A DNA stretch of 64,000 nt from Typhlomys cinereus (GCA_023101885.1 JALPQD010000126.1:1046904-1110903), one strand, 5' to 3'. Numbered from the stretch's first letter, positions 11,805 through 23,724 are shown. Notes: a model not told the origin generated them from the sequence alone. Numbers and translations are program-made.

Positions 11805-12535
11805 TTAAAGCTGGATCACATGGTAGCTCTGTGTGTCTCCTTAGAATGAAGCACATATCATCCGCTATAGACCAAGGAGGATGGAGGTCTTTGGCGCAGA
11901 AGGCAATGCCTATCTCTGCCATCTACTTCTTCTGGGAGCTTATCAGGAAGGGTGAAGCTGTTTGGATTGTTACTCTCAAAGATACTCCGAGGTCTTTCCT
12001 GACTGTCCTGACTTATTCACTCCCTAGCTGCCCTGCTTTACTTTCTCAGACTTGCTACCAGCTTCCTTTATCGGAGTTTGATTGCATATACCTCCCCTAC
12101 TGGAATGTAAACTCCATGAAAACAAGGCTTTTTTGGCCTGTGTTTTTACATGTTGATGGGTGTACATGGGTGTGCAGGCATGTGTACAAGAGGGCCCTGG
12201 AAGTCCGCAGTTGATGTTGGGAATCAATTGGGATTTCTCTACCTCCTCATTGCTTTGCTCTGGGGTTTCCTAGGCTCTGCCTTCAAGAACTGGTAAAGAT
12301 TACTGTCATATTTGCTGCGCATTTTTACATGGGACCTGGAGATCTGAACTCGAGGTCTTTTTGATTACAAACCAAAGCTTTAGCCCCTGAGCCATCTCCC
12401 AGCTCAACACCTAAACACCTGAAAATTACCTGATCAGTAAGTATGGGTAAGAAATTGATTGAATGAATTGACAATTGTTATGCATTGATTTAGGGAATGA
12501 GTCAGATAAAATGATCTTCTGGAACCACATTCTAT
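11805..12535. repeat. Non-L1 insert in L1-A RT region, with an L2-like end and an old SINE
   Basis: L1-A ORF2 similarity stops near 11804 and resumes near 12536. The two edges carry related 20-bp L1 segments (AAAGACCATATTTGACAAG on the left, GGCATACTATGCAAAGACC on the right), which look like a diverged target duplication. The interior at 12090-12130 (TACTGGAATGTAAACTCCAT) resembles the 3' end of the ancient L2/MIR group. The 3' half (12140-12410) is an old reverse-strand SINE. The open frame across 11660-12214 starts in L1 sequence and crosses the junction, so it is not a gene. Confidence 0.5.
12140..12410 (-). mobile_element. Old B2-like SINE remnant
   Basis: The order of blocks matches the reverse strand of the older SINE copies at 23211 and 31745: a GT-rich start, then TTTGCTCTGGGGTTTCCTAG, CTCTGCCTTCAAG, GGGACCTGGAGATCTGAACT, and finally CCCTGAGCCATCTCCCAGC. 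It is heavily diverged. Confidence 0.65.
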
Positions 12536-15025
12536 GAAGGCATACTATGCAAAGACCACCATAAATGATGAAAAGCTTCAAGCATTCTCACTTCAATGAG
12601 GAACAGGACAAGGCTGTCTACTATTACCACTTCTGTTTAATATTGTACTTGACTTCTTAGCTGAAGCCATTTGTGAGGGAGACAAAAGGGATACAATTAA
12701 GAAAAGAAGTCAAAGTATACCTATTTGCAGATGACATGATTCTATAGCTGAGATCCCCAAAGGATCTACCAGGAAACCTATGGATCTAATAAGTAAATTT
12801 AGTTGAGTGGCAGGTTACAAAATATGTGCTCAAAACTCACTGGCTTTCAAATAAACTAAGAATAAACAAAGCAGAAAAATATGAGAGAAAGAGTGGTATT
12901 TACCATAGTTTCAAGCAAATAAAATACTTTGATCTAATACTTCCCAAATCAGTAGAATTAATATTTAAAAATGACCATCCTTCAAAAAGCAATAAACAAA
13001 TTCAGTGAAATACCAATCAAAATTCCAACACAATTCTTCAGAGAAATTGATAAAAACAATATCAAAATTTATATGGATACACAAAAGGTCAAGGAAAACA
13101 ACAAAAAATAGTGAATAATAAAAATTCTGCTTGAGGTATTATTATACTGGATCTTACAATATACAACAAATCTATCATAATAAAAACTGCATGGTAACTG
13201 GCTCCTAAACAGAGATAGATATCAATGGATTAGCATTGAAGACCCAGATCTATGTTGGTATAACTACAGTCAATTGACTTTTGACATAGGTGACAAAAAG
13301 TGGTAAATGGAAAGCATTTTCAACAAATGGTACTGGCAGAATTGGACATGTATATGCAGAAGAATGAAAATGCACACATATCTGTCATTTGGCACCAAAA
13401 TCAACTCCAAATAGATCAAAGATCTCAACTTTAAATTAGAAACTATAAAACACCTAAAAGAAAGAATATGGAGTATATTTGAACTGATCGACGTAGGTCA
13501 GCAATTTCTGCATATGATCCTAAATATACAGTAAATAAGACCAACAGTCAAAAAGAGGGATTTCATGAAATTAAAAAGCTTCTTTTACAGCAAAAGATAT
13601 TGTTAACCCAGCAAAAATCAACCCACACAATAGGAGAAAATCTCTGTTAACATATCTGGTAAAGGAACTAATAGTCAGACTATATAAAGAGCTCAAAGTG
13701 TTAAATATCAAGGAGGTAAATAACCCAATTAAAAATTGGGTCTTAGAACAAAAAGGAAACTTCATAGGATGAAATTTACATGTCAAACAAGTATTAAAAA
13801 CAGGTTCTACCTCTGTAGCCATTAGGAAAATGCAAATTAAAACCACTAAGAGATATCATCTCACCCCATTCAGGGTAGCTAAAATCTAAACAACAAAAAA
13901 AAGCAAATGCTGGCAAGGATAAGGGGAGAAGAGATCGCTCATTCACTGCTTGTGAGAATGCAAAATTATACTACCCCTTTGGAGAAGAGTATGCAAGTTC
14001 TTTCAAAAGTTAAAAATCCAAATATCATATTACCCAGGTATACCACTCCTGTTAAATATTCCCAAAGACATTACCTCTTTATACAGAGACATGCATACAT
14101 CTATGTTCACTGAAACTCTGTTCACAATATCAAAGAAATGAATCAGCCTTTATGTAAAAGAATAGAAAAATGAATAATGAAAATATGGTACATACACACA
14201 ATAGAATACTATTTAGTTGTCAGGAAAAATTAATTAATGAAATTTTCAGAATCCTAGGGGTGAACATTCAGAATGATATAATTAAATGGAACTTTCCATA
14301 ACACCCACAAACTACAAAGAATCATGATCTAGGGGTGTTAGAAGAAGATCCTGAAAGAGCATAGGCAAAAAAACACAGGTAACAAATGCTCTCAGCACTC
14401 AACCATGATGCACTCTGTTGCAATGGAAAATTAGTGAGAAAGAAAACCATAACTGACTACAGTGCAGTGTATCAGAAACCTAGAATGCTCAGAGCCCTAA
14501 TAATTTAAATCTCTCCACATCCAAAGTCTCAGGGAACCTTGTAAAGAGGGATTTGTAAGAGTGCAAAAGTATAAACGTGGGGAGATGTATTGCTGGCCAG
14601 GATGCTTCAGTTAGGCTAGAGATGCTGCATCTAGTAGTTCATTGCAATGAGGTCTTCTGTCACCAGATCTATACAGTGACTTGCATATTAGCATTCTCAC
14701 ATGGACTAGTAAGGCTCTCAGCAGAAACAACTACATTCAGAATATCTGGACTATATTCTGGACAAGTGAAGGGAGCTTCCCTACCTGTCTGTTTACCCAT
14801 TAAAGGCCATATAAAGTACCAAATAGGCTTTGTCTTTTAGTGGCATAGGTGCCCTAAAGGGACACCAGTGGTCCGCACATGGAGTGGGACATGAGAATGG
14901 GGGTTATGGCTGGACTGGGGAAGGTTGGAAGAGCAAGAGTAGAGGGGAAGCAGGGGATGAGGGGCATAGTTATAACCTCATTTTGTTTGTACGTGAACAA
15001 GTCTTAATAAAATTTTAATTTCTTT

Positions 15026-15563
15026 TTAAAATAATTTTTGAAATTCAACATTTGGTTGGTATCATATCAGAAAAATGGAAAATCTTAGAATAACTCAACA
15101 ATGTAACTTAAATTTACATGGAGGATACAGGAGAGTTCTTTCAAACACTGAAGTTGAAAAATGAGTAACAAAGTATGCAGTAAAAAAATATTTGAAGGAT
15201 AAGAAGGAAAAGATAAAATCATGATTTCAAGTCTTTCTAAAATTCCATCCCTTATGTTAAAATGGGAGATAGAACTTTATTTTCCCATATTCATTCTTAT
15301 GTGTACTAACATTTAAAATATTGTCAATTAAATGATTCAAAAAACACACACACATATATAATGTGTAAGAATATTCATTTATTATTCATATAAAATATCT
15401 GCTAAAGAACTGTTTGCATTATATCCCTGAGGTTATATAGCTTTTAGAAAATTTTATAACTTGTGGTCAATATTTACGATTAAATTAACTCAATTAAAGT
15501 TATTAAAATTTTCAATTCCTTTTTTCCTCTCCCAGATATTATTAAGAAAATATTGGAGGTAGC
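15026..15563. other. No gene seen; AT-rich single-copy-like sequence
   Basis: Apart from a short ACACACACACATATATA run near 15344, I see no repeat, exon or regulatory motif that I can support. Confidence 0.5.
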
Positions 15564-15579
15564 TTAAAAGAAATATGAG

Positions 15580-15888
15580 AGGGTTGGAGAAGTGGCTCAG
15601 GGGTTAAGCCTCTGCCTTGCAGGCGGAAGGTCCTGAGTTCGGATCCCAAATCCCATGTATAGACACCAGGCGGAAGTGGGGGTGGCCTGCGCTTCTGGTC
15701 CTGGTAGGGCGGAGCCGGTGAATCCTGGGGCAGAAGGAGGTGGAGGCGGTCCATGGTGGTTCACGAATCGTCCGTGGTTCTACACATACACAGACACACA
15801 CACACACACACACACACACACGCGCACGCGCACACATACACATGCACATGCGCACAGTTGAATAAATAATAATAATAATAAAAATTTA
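15580..15888 (+). mobile_element. Young B2-superfamily SINE, copy 3
   Basis: The head GGGTTGGAGAAGTGGCTCAG, box B-like GAGTTCGGATCC at 15634-15645, a (CA)n/CG tract at 15790-15850 and the AATAAATAATAATAATAAAAATTT tail are all present. The target duplication AAAAGAAATATGAGAG occurs at 15566-15581 and again at 15889-15904. Confidence 0.93.
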
Positions 15889-15944
15889 AAAAGAAATATG
15901 AGAGTACAATTTTCCCAAGTTTTATAAAATATGTATCTATCCTT

Positions 15945-16090
15945 TTTTCATAGATCTAGAGATGGAGCCTTGTACATGCTAGACAAGATCTCTACCACTG
16001 ATTTATGCTCCAAAACCTTGTATTTGCAAGACAGTTTCTTACTCTGTAACTCAGTCTGGTCATGAAACTTCTATTTATTCTTGAAATGAT
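15945..16090 (-). mobile_element. B4-like SINE remnant (ID plus B1 parts)
   Basis: The reverse strand shows an ID-like part (GAGCCTTGTACATGCTAGAC... CTCTACCACTGATTTATGCTCC, 15964-16011). It is joined to a B1-like part (GACAGTTTCTTACTCTGTAA CTCAGTCTGGTCATGAAAC, about 16030-16068). This composite is typical of the rodent B4 SINE. It is an old copy. Confidence 0.55.
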
Positions 16091-16119
16091 CATTCTTTTC
16101 TTTGTCTCTCTTTCTGGAA

Positions 16120-16560
16120 TGATATGCAAGAAAATTAATTTCAACCATCAACTTGACAATTGAGAACTGAGCCTTTAGGCACAATTATAAATAATTATGT
16201 AGTTAAAGCAAACCTCTAAGCAAGCCTGTGGGATATTATGTAATTGACGTGGAAACACCTATCCCATAATGTATGGAACCTCTCTGTGGACAGGGGCCTA
16301 AGATGAAGAGAGCTTGTTAAGTGCTTTGATTGACTGGCAGCAGAGAAACAAAGACGCAGAGAGAACCGTTTGCTTTTAGCAAACTGAGAGGCTGGTAAGA
16401 TAGCAGTTAAACATTGGTCCTTTCTCTGTCATCTCATTCTGTGGATACAATGTGGCCAGCTCCATTGATTCCTGCTTGTAACTCTCCTGTCATCATGATC
16501 AACTATAACCTAGATTTGTGAATATAAATGAACCCCATGGGGTGGCACATTCTTTCTTGT
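16120..16560 (+). repeat. Unclassified interspersed-repeat-like segment
   Basis: It contains CATCAACTTGACAATTGAG, an AAGCAAGCCTGTGGG block and a GAATATAAATGAACCCCAT polyadenylation-like end. This layout recalls common rodent interspersed repeats, but I cannot name the family. No coding potential was seen. Confidence 0.35.
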
Positions 16561-17196
16561 TGTAACAGGGTTCTAAAGTAAAGCAATGTGATAGCATATG
16601 GATATGATATCCTCATCTTCTCCATTTTTGCTTTTGTTTTCAAGAGTGTGCTCATCCTTTAACTAATCTCTTGTTGAAATATAAAAGTGATCAATTTAAT
16701 TACAATTATTTTGATACTTGAAGGCAATCATTGAATAGTAAAGCTGACCAGCAACCTAGATTAAAAACACTATATATGATTTAAAGTTTAGTGCGAAGCA
16801 ATGATTATACATATCAGCTAAAAACTTTTCAGAAAATTGCAAAATAAAATGAGGATCTTCTAGGTTCTTTATTACTTGTTTGATTTGTGTAACGAGAACT
16901 TGTTTTCCTGCCTTCAGTGAGACTTCACTACCCACCTTCTTTCAACATGAAGCCATGCTAATTTTGTTGAGAGGTAGAGTTGAGTGTGATTCTGTTTTCT
17001 TAACAATAAAAATTGATAGGACATAATTTGCCCTTTGTTTGTGTTAGAACATATTTAGGAAAAAATATTCCACAATCTGTAGCTTCAAGTTCTTGTGACT
17101 AATAGAATTAAAAGATATCACTGACTCGATTGTCTGATAAAGTGCAAAGTATTTTAGAAACTATGGACATAATTTTCAAAAGGTGTTTAGAAGACA
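16561..17196. other. No gene seen
   Basis: AT-rich sequence with no recognisable repeat or open frame of note. Confidence 0.5.
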
Positions 17197-17300
17197 AACA
17201 TGCTAGCTCACATCTGAAAAACTAACACTTGGAAAGCTAAGGTAGAAAGATCAGGAATTAGAGGTCAGCCTAACCTACTTCACAAGATCCTGTCATGAGT
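17197..17300 (+). mobile_element. B1-like (7SL-derived) SINE remnant
   Basis: The order GCTAGCTCACATCTG, AACACTTGGAAAGCTAAGGT, GAGGTCAGCCTAACCTACTT and ACAAGATCCTGTC parallels the B1 consensus (a box A-like start, then AGCACT...GGAGGCAGAGG, then GCCAGCCTGGTCTAC, then CCTGTCTC). It is old and about 100 bp long. Confidence 0.65.
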
Positions 17301-17578
17301 GAATGTGAATGAATAAATAAATCTATTTGTAATTCCAAATATTCAGAGAACCTTGAGAAGTAATCAAAGCATCCCTTTCTCCATTCAAATTTAAAAAGTA
17401 ATAAATATACTTTCTATAAGTCGATGAATTTGAGATCTAAAAGTTTAAATCAATAGGTAGATTTTTTCCTATTGTAAAGAGCAATCAAATGTTTCTATCA
17501 GCTGGATTCCTACTTTTGTAGAGTACTGTAATTATTCAGGAATCAAAGCCATGGTTCAAGACATGTAACAAACATCTT

Positions 17579-19490
17579 GTGATGCCCACTTCAACTCTCA
17601 ACAGTTGGGATCTGATGAAATTAAAGAACTTCTGTTCAGATAAAGAGATTGTAACACGAGCTCAAAGGCATCCCACAGAATGGGAGAAAATCTTCACTAA
17701 TCACATATCTGATAGAGCTCTGTTATCCAGGGTACACAAAAAACTTAGAAAGCTAAACACTAAAGAAACAAATGGCCCAATTAAAAAATGGGCCCTGGAG
17801 CTTAAAATAAACTTTACCAGGGATGAAATTAAAATGTCGAACAAATATCTCAAAAAATGTTCCACATCCTTAGCCATCAGGGAAATACAAATTAAAACTT
17901 CCCTGAGATATCATCTCACCCTGGTCATTATGGCAAAAATTCACAATACAAACAACAAATGCTAGAGAGGATGTGGAGAGAGGGGAACTCTCCTACATTG
18001 CTGGTGGGAATGTAGGCTCATAAAGCCACGATGGCGAGCTGTCTGGAGATTCTTAAAGAAATTAAAGATTGAAATGCCATATGAGCCTGCTATTCCACTT
18101 TTGGGAATAACCCCCTATACAGCAAAAAATCACCTCGATAGCACAAGCACGACCATGTTCATAGCAGCACTGTTTACAATAATAAAGTCATGGAATCAAC
18201 CCAAATGTCCAACAGTTGATGAGTGGATAAGGAAACAGTGGTACATCTATACAATGGAGTACTACTCAGCCATCAAAAATGATGAATTACTGGAATTTGC
18301 CGGGAAATGGATGTCATTAATAACAATTATATTAAGTGAAGTATCCCAGACCCAGAAAGTTAAGAGCCGTATGTACTCCCTAATAGGTGGCTCCTAGTAC
18401 CAAACCCACCCAGCCCACTTTGAGACACTCATAGGTAAATCTATGTATTACCTACAGTAATTGCATGGAGTATGAACAGGAGGGATGGGGTTGGAGGGCC
18501 ACACCAGAAAGAAGGAGAGAAGTGACCATGTTTTAGTAGAGAAAACAGGCCTCCATGAAGGACTACAAGAAAGTAATGTGACACCTGGTTAAGTTCACAG
18601 ACATTTGTTCCTGATCATTTACAAATAAGGGGGTATGAACTCACCAGAAGGGGAGGACATATTGTCCGGCAGTTTAAAAAGTAACCATTTTGCAAATGGG
18701 TGATTGACCCCTCCCTTTGCCAAATGCCATATGTCCCTGCGATCCCACTTTTGGGTATAAGTATTACATCTACCCTTGAATGTGCTCTTATAATAAGACT
18801 CCAGTTTAACAGCTTTTTGTCTCTGGCCAGGGGGTGACATACAGTGCCCATCACGATGGAGTGAAGGGCATTGTAAGAGCAACAAAACTGCAAAAGAAAA
18901 TCAACAAACCACTATCCAGAGCTTCAGAGACTCTATATCAACCACCTAGAACTAGGCCAGCCTAATGTCTCCCCATCCTGAAGCTCAGGGACATTTGCGG
19001 AAGGGGGGGCGGTAAGAGTGTAAGAGCAAAAGGATGGGAGGAGCAATGATTTTCAAGATACTCCACACAAGTTAGGGCCGAAGCAATCATAATTGGACAT
19101 TGCATGCCCGTCGCAATGTCCAACACACTATTGACCTCACAAAGTCTAGCATCTGCTAAAGGCACTAAGATCCTTGAAGGTAAAGGATTGACAGCCACGG
19201 TAGTGTTCCTATGCTTAAGGGGAACACAGGAAAGAGTTCAGGGAAATGCCACTGGGTCCTTGTTCCTCATCGGAGAGTAGGGCCCAGAGGAGAGTCAGGC
19301 ATGCACAAGAAAGGACTCTGGGAATTGGGGCGGGAGGCACCGGGGGATGGGGAGGGAGGAGTGAGGAGAGGGGGAGCAGGGGGTTTCAGCCGGAGGAGGA
19401 GTGAGGGAGGGGACTGGAGTACCTATTAAGTTTGTATGAGCTGAAATAATAATAAAAATGTATTATATATAAAAAATAAAAGAAAAAAAA
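17579..19490 (+). mobile_element. L1-C: 5'-truncated LINE-1
   Basis: It begins abruptly inside the C-terminal part of ORF2. One frame at 17579-17965 and another at 18074-18397 cover the C-terminal segment up to the MYSLIGGS end. Then come the standard 3' untranslated region with the G-rich tract (19315-19420) and TTTGTATGAGCTGAAATAAT, and an A-rich tail at about 19441-19490. The two frames are separated by a frameshift in an A-rich run near 17950. It is immediately followed by a second L1 3' end (L1-D). Confidence 0.88.
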
Positions 19491-19492
19491 AG

Positions 19493-20452
19493 ATTATGAA
19501 CAGGAAGGATGGGGAAGGAGCGCCACACCAGTAATGAGAGATGGGACCATGTTACAGCATAGAAAATAGGCCACCATCAAAGACTGCAAGTAAATAATGA
19601 GACATCTGGTTAAGTTCACAGACTTTCCTTCCTGATCATTTACAACTGATGGGGTATGATCTTACCAGAAGGGGAGGGCATGTAGTCTGGCAGATACAAA
19701 GTAACCATTTCGCAGATGGGTGATTGACCCCACCCTCACCGCGGTTTCTTAATTTTATTACATCTACCTTTATACATACTCTTACAAGGAGACTCTGATT
19801 TAACAGGTTTTTATCTCTGGCCAGGGGGTGACATCCAATACCCATCAGGGTGGAGCCAAGGTCATTGCAGGAGCAGCAAAATGGAAAAAAAAAAAATCAA
19901 CAAACCAAAATCCAGAACATCAGAGACTCTATATCAACCACCTAGAACTAGGCCAGCCTAATTTCTCTCCATCTTGAAACTCAGGGAAATTTGTGGAAGA
20001 GGGGGCGGTAAGATTGTAAGAGCACAAGGATGGGAGGAGCAATGATATGCAAAATATTCCACACAAGTTAGGGCCGAAGCAATCATATTTGGACTTTATA
20101 TGCCCTGTGCAATGTCCAACACACTATTGACCTCACAAAGTCTAGCATTTGCTAAAGGCACGAAGATCCTTGGAGGCAAAGGATTGATAGCCACACTAGT
20201 GTTCCTATGCTTAATGGGAACACAGGAAAGGGTTCTGGGTAATGCCACTAGGTCCTTGCACCTCATTGGAGAGGAGGACCAAGAATAGAGTTTGGCATGC
20301 ACATTAAAGGATGCTCCAGGGATGGGAGGGGGGGAGGCATTAGGGGTGGGGAGGGAAGGAGTAAGGGAGGGGGGCACAGGTGGATAGGGGGTTTGTAGGA
20401 AGTGGGGTACTGCTGTATCTGTTAAGTTTGTATGAGTGGAAATAAAAAAAAG
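19493..20452 (+). mobile_element. L1-D: LINE-1 3' end only, head-to-tail after L1-C
   Basis: It starts ATTATGAACAGGAAGGATGG, equivalent to about 18466 in L1-C, and runs to GTATGAGTGGAAATAAAAAA. It repeats the whole 3' untranslated region of L1-C with clear differences, so it is a separate insertion that landed at or in the A-rich tail of L1-C. No ORF part is present. Confidence 0.85.
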
Positions 20453-21437
20453 ACATTTCTTAGGAGAAGAATTTCCCATTGCCAATTACAAGAAAATGAA
20501 CTTGTGATCTCTGTTTTCTGATGATCTGCCTTTATTTTTTCTTTTGTTTTTTATCTCCAAAAACATTTAACCATGAAAGTATATAAACTTTTCTCTCTTA
20601 CATTTTGGAAAATGATTAAAAAGTTTTCATCATTCACCAATGAATATATTTAAAGGTATTTAAAGATCTTTTAAAATGTGTCTTGTTGCATTTCACTTTT
20701 ACGATATCAATAAATTGTCTTTAATTTTAGTTTAGTTTAAGGATACTTTCTGAATGATAGTTTGGAAGTCTTTGTGTTCACAGAAAATTTAAATACATTG
20801 AGCAAACCGATTTTTATTACTTAGTCTCAGATTTGCACCAAATAGCACATTGTGAAAATTTTTTTAAAGAATTTAATCAGTAACATCAATGTGATGATTG
20901 ACAGAGCTCACATTTGATGGAGTCAATATAACTATCATTCATTTAACATGAAAACCAGGATTTCAATAAACTTTAAAGTGATAAGTAATTTTTTTCTCCA
21001 GATCTCTTTGGATATGGTAGTCATATTTTGATTGTTTAAAAGTTAACATTCGCTGAGTTCCTTCATTGACAATTTCATGTATATAGTGCTTTCTGGTTGT
21101 CATCCCAATTCTCATATCTTGCTCATCCCTTGAGTACTGCCTCCCTAGAACCCCTTTCATCACATTTTTGTCTTTGTGTTTTAAAATCTACTGTGTGTTT
21201 CCAGGGTTATTGCTGTACACAAAGTACACTTTGTAGACATCTACAAAGCTTTGTCTTGCATGTGATTAATATTTGGCATCTCTTATTCATTAAATAACTA
21301 AAATTTATTATAATTTTGCTGTGTTTATGCACTGTGGGGTACATCAAATTAATATGTCATTATACTTCAGAATAGTTCAGAAAAATTAGAGATAATCAGA
21401 CATATGCATATATACAAACATAAACATACATATAAAT
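20453..21437. other. No gene seen; AT-rich
   Basis: No recognisable repeat family and no coding potential. Short open frames here are chance. Confidence 0.5.
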
Positions 21438-21508
21438 GCCTGGAGATGTAGCTTGGTGGTTGACGATATGCAAGTGGCTATGTTCAATTCCCAAAGAAAA
21501 AAACCTGA
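21438..21508 (+). mobile_element. ID-like SINE remnant
   Basis: GCCTGGAGATGTAGCTTGGTGG ... TTCAATTCCCAAAGAAAAAAA follows the ID/BC1 layout (box A, box B, A-rich tail). It is diverged. Confidence 0.5.
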
Positions 21509-21851
21509 TTGTGTGTTATAGAATGCATAGTAAATACCTAAAAGGAAATGTGGTTGGGAAATTCCTTAATAAGATTTTTAAATCATCATTTATTCTTAGT
21601 GAATCCTTTGGTTACTCATTCCCATGCAGTTTCAACACTATTGTGTGTATATTCCTCCAATATGGTGAACCACAACATTGGTTAAATGCTGCGGACATAT
21701 GCATTATGCCTACCTATTGCTGAATATATTTGGAGAGAATTTCACAAGAAAAGGATGCTTTATAATTATTATCTGATCTGAATAGGCTCAAAACCAAACA
21801 TGCATCATAGGCCAACATACATAAAGTCCTATATAAAGTCCAATCACAACA

Positions 21852-22153
21852 GGGCTGGAGAGGTGGCTCAGGGGTTAAGCCTCCGCCTTGCAGGCAGAAG
21901 GTCCTGAGTTTGGATCCCAGATCCCACGTATAGACGCCAGGCCGAAGCGGGGCGGCCTGCTCTTCTGGTTCTGGTAGGGCGGAGCCTGTGAATCCCGGGG
22001 CAGAAGGAGGTTTAGGCATCCATGGTGGTTCGCGAATTCATCCGTGGTTCTACACATACACAGACACACACACACATGCAGACACACACGTGCGCGCACA
22101 TACACACAAAGCACACAGTTGAATAAATAATAATAATAATAAAAATTTTAAAA
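21852..22153 (+). mobile_element. Young B2-superfamily SINE, copy 4
   Basis: Head AGGGCTGGAGAGGTGGCTCAG, box B-like GAGTTTGGATCC, a (CA)n tract at 22050-22115 and an AATAAATAATAATAATAAAAATTTT tail. The target duplication AAAGTCCAATCACAACA flanks it on both sides (21835-21851 and about 22154-22170). Confidence 0.93.
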
Positions 22154-22155
22154 AA

Positions 22156-22956
22156 AGTCCAATCACAACAAACCTAATAACAGAATTTACACAAAAGAAA
22201 TAAAACAAAATGTAGATTTATTTTTAAAATGTATTTGGATTTATTATTTGAATTTTTTATCTGACTGAATTGTATAAAATTGAAGGATTAGTGACATACT
22301 TTTAACTTGCTTATCTTCAAAATAGGTACTTGAATTGTACATTCTTAAAATTTATCAAAAGATAAACTGTTAGTTTACATAGGATGCAAATAAATTGAAG
22401 ATGACAGACATTTGGAAGTCTGCGAGAGTACCTTTTTATAGTTTGAAGAAAACCATTGATAAGAAAGCAAATGTATGTCTTTTATCAAGCCTCGATGAAA
22501 TTTACCTTTTAATTTTCATTTTTTCTCAATCAGCAGCTAACAACATTCATTTACTTCTTGATTAGATGCCTTAGTGACTGGTTTAATACTTGATTTTTTA
22601 GTCTTATCTACAAAACATTGTTATTTACTTTCCTTTGTTTACCTTAAAATAACACACAATGTAATTTCATTGTTTCTTCATCTAGATTTTTATTTCTCTT
22701 ATTTATTTTTATGTGTATTTCCTTCTGATAAATAAAACACTAGTTTATTTGGTTTCAAATGGTCATAATACAGGCAAAGGTACATCACAATGTAACAACT
22801 TTTTAGGCAGATTTCAGAACCTTCCTTTTCACAATTTTATTTTAAATGATATAAACTTCTATTTTATTTATCATTACCAATAACATTATATTAATATAAT
22901 CATCACAACGTTTACTTTAAGTAAACAAAAACATCTGCTCTAAGATAGCATATATC
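22156..22956. other. No gene seen; AT-rich
   Basis: Long runs of A and T with no repeat that I can name and no meaningful reading frame. Confidence 0.5.
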
Positions 22957-23210
22957 CTTGACCTATACTTCTCTGTAACTCTCCACATATTAAAGTAAGT
23001 CATTTGGAATGTTTTTACTTTAATCAGCATATTCTTATTTAATATTTATCAGATTTGGTGTGAATATTATGGCACATATTTTTATTGACTAAATAGATTT
23101 AAATCTTCCAATATTTCCATTCCACATTCCCTTCTTCAAGTCTTTCATTTACTTTTGTTTGCTTCTTTATCTTCCTGTTTATCCCAGTTTTAGATTACAT
23201 ATCAAATACT
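22957..23210 (+). repeat. Duplicated unit, copy 1
   Basis: It starts CTTGACCTATACTTCTCTG and ends near GATTACATATCAAATACTTA. The same sequence, in the same orientation and at roughly 90 percent identity by eye, occurs at 25287-25531. It contains no open frame and does not match any transposon that I recognise. Confidence 0.85.
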
Positions 23211-23473
23211 TACTTTGTGTATATGTGTGTGTGTGCATCAGGGAGCACTGTGGTCTCTGTGGAGAACCAAGGGTGACTTTGGGAATCATCCTGGATTGCT
23301 TCTGCCTCCCTTTTGTTTCACTCTGAGTTTTCCCAGGCTCTGCCTAACAGAGTTGGAAGTGCAGGATGCTAGTTCTGCCTGGCACTGTTTTTAATGTGGG
23401 ACTTGGGATTTGAACTCAAGATGTTCTGTTCGTGAGACAGATTCTTAATGCCTGAGCCATCTCTCTAATCCTA
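23211..23473 (-). mobile_element. Older B2-like SINE
   Basis: Reverse orientation: a GT-rich stretch, GGGAGCACTGTGGTCTCTGT, CATCCTGGATTGCTTCTGCC, TTTCCCAGGCTCTGCCTAA, and GCCTGAGCCATCTCTCTAAT at the right edge. It shares its layout with the copies at 31745 and 53965, an older subfamily than the young SINEs. Confidence 0.75.
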
Positions 23474-23724
23474 TTTGCAAAAATTCTTACGTCTCTTATT
23501 CCTTCTTACCTCTTCTCCAAATAAGCAGGCATTGTATTCTCCTTGATTTGGATTAATTTATTGTGGATTCTAAAAGCAATCCTATATTCTTCCTACCCAT
23601 AATATATTAAAATTACATTCATTCTAACTTGTGGACAGAACTTTCTATTACTCTGTAAGATGTAATAATGCAATGTAAGAAACAGTAAGACAAAATTATA
23701 CTGTCACCTGACACTATAACAAGA

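Larger units (their letters stand above)
10673..15025 (+). pseudogene. L1-A fragment d: rest of ORF2 and 3' end
   Basis: L1-A continues after L1-B with the ORF2 Z region (10685-11350) and RT (11350-11800 and 12557-12800, including an ATTTGCAGATGACATGATTC catalytic block at 12721-12740). The C-terminal part then runs to about 14300. The 3' region (14330-15025) differs from that of L1-B and instead resembles L1-J. It ends at CTTAATAAAATTTTAATTTC. Stops and frameshifts occur throughout. A 730-bp foreign segment interrupts the RT at 11805-12535. Confidence 0.85.

Noticed and set aside
11660..12214. 184-residue protein-coding gene
   Set aside because: The frame begins in L1-A RT sequence and crosses into the unrelated insert at 11805; there is no motif or exon signal.
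15580..15660. tRNA gene
   Set aside because: Box A- and box B-like segments are present, but they belong to the tRNA-derived head of a SINE with a target duplication; the cloverleaf is not kept.
17555..20465. Target duplication AAGACAT around L1-C plus L1-D
   Set aside because: Only seven bases match, which is too short to separate from chance in AT-rich DNA.
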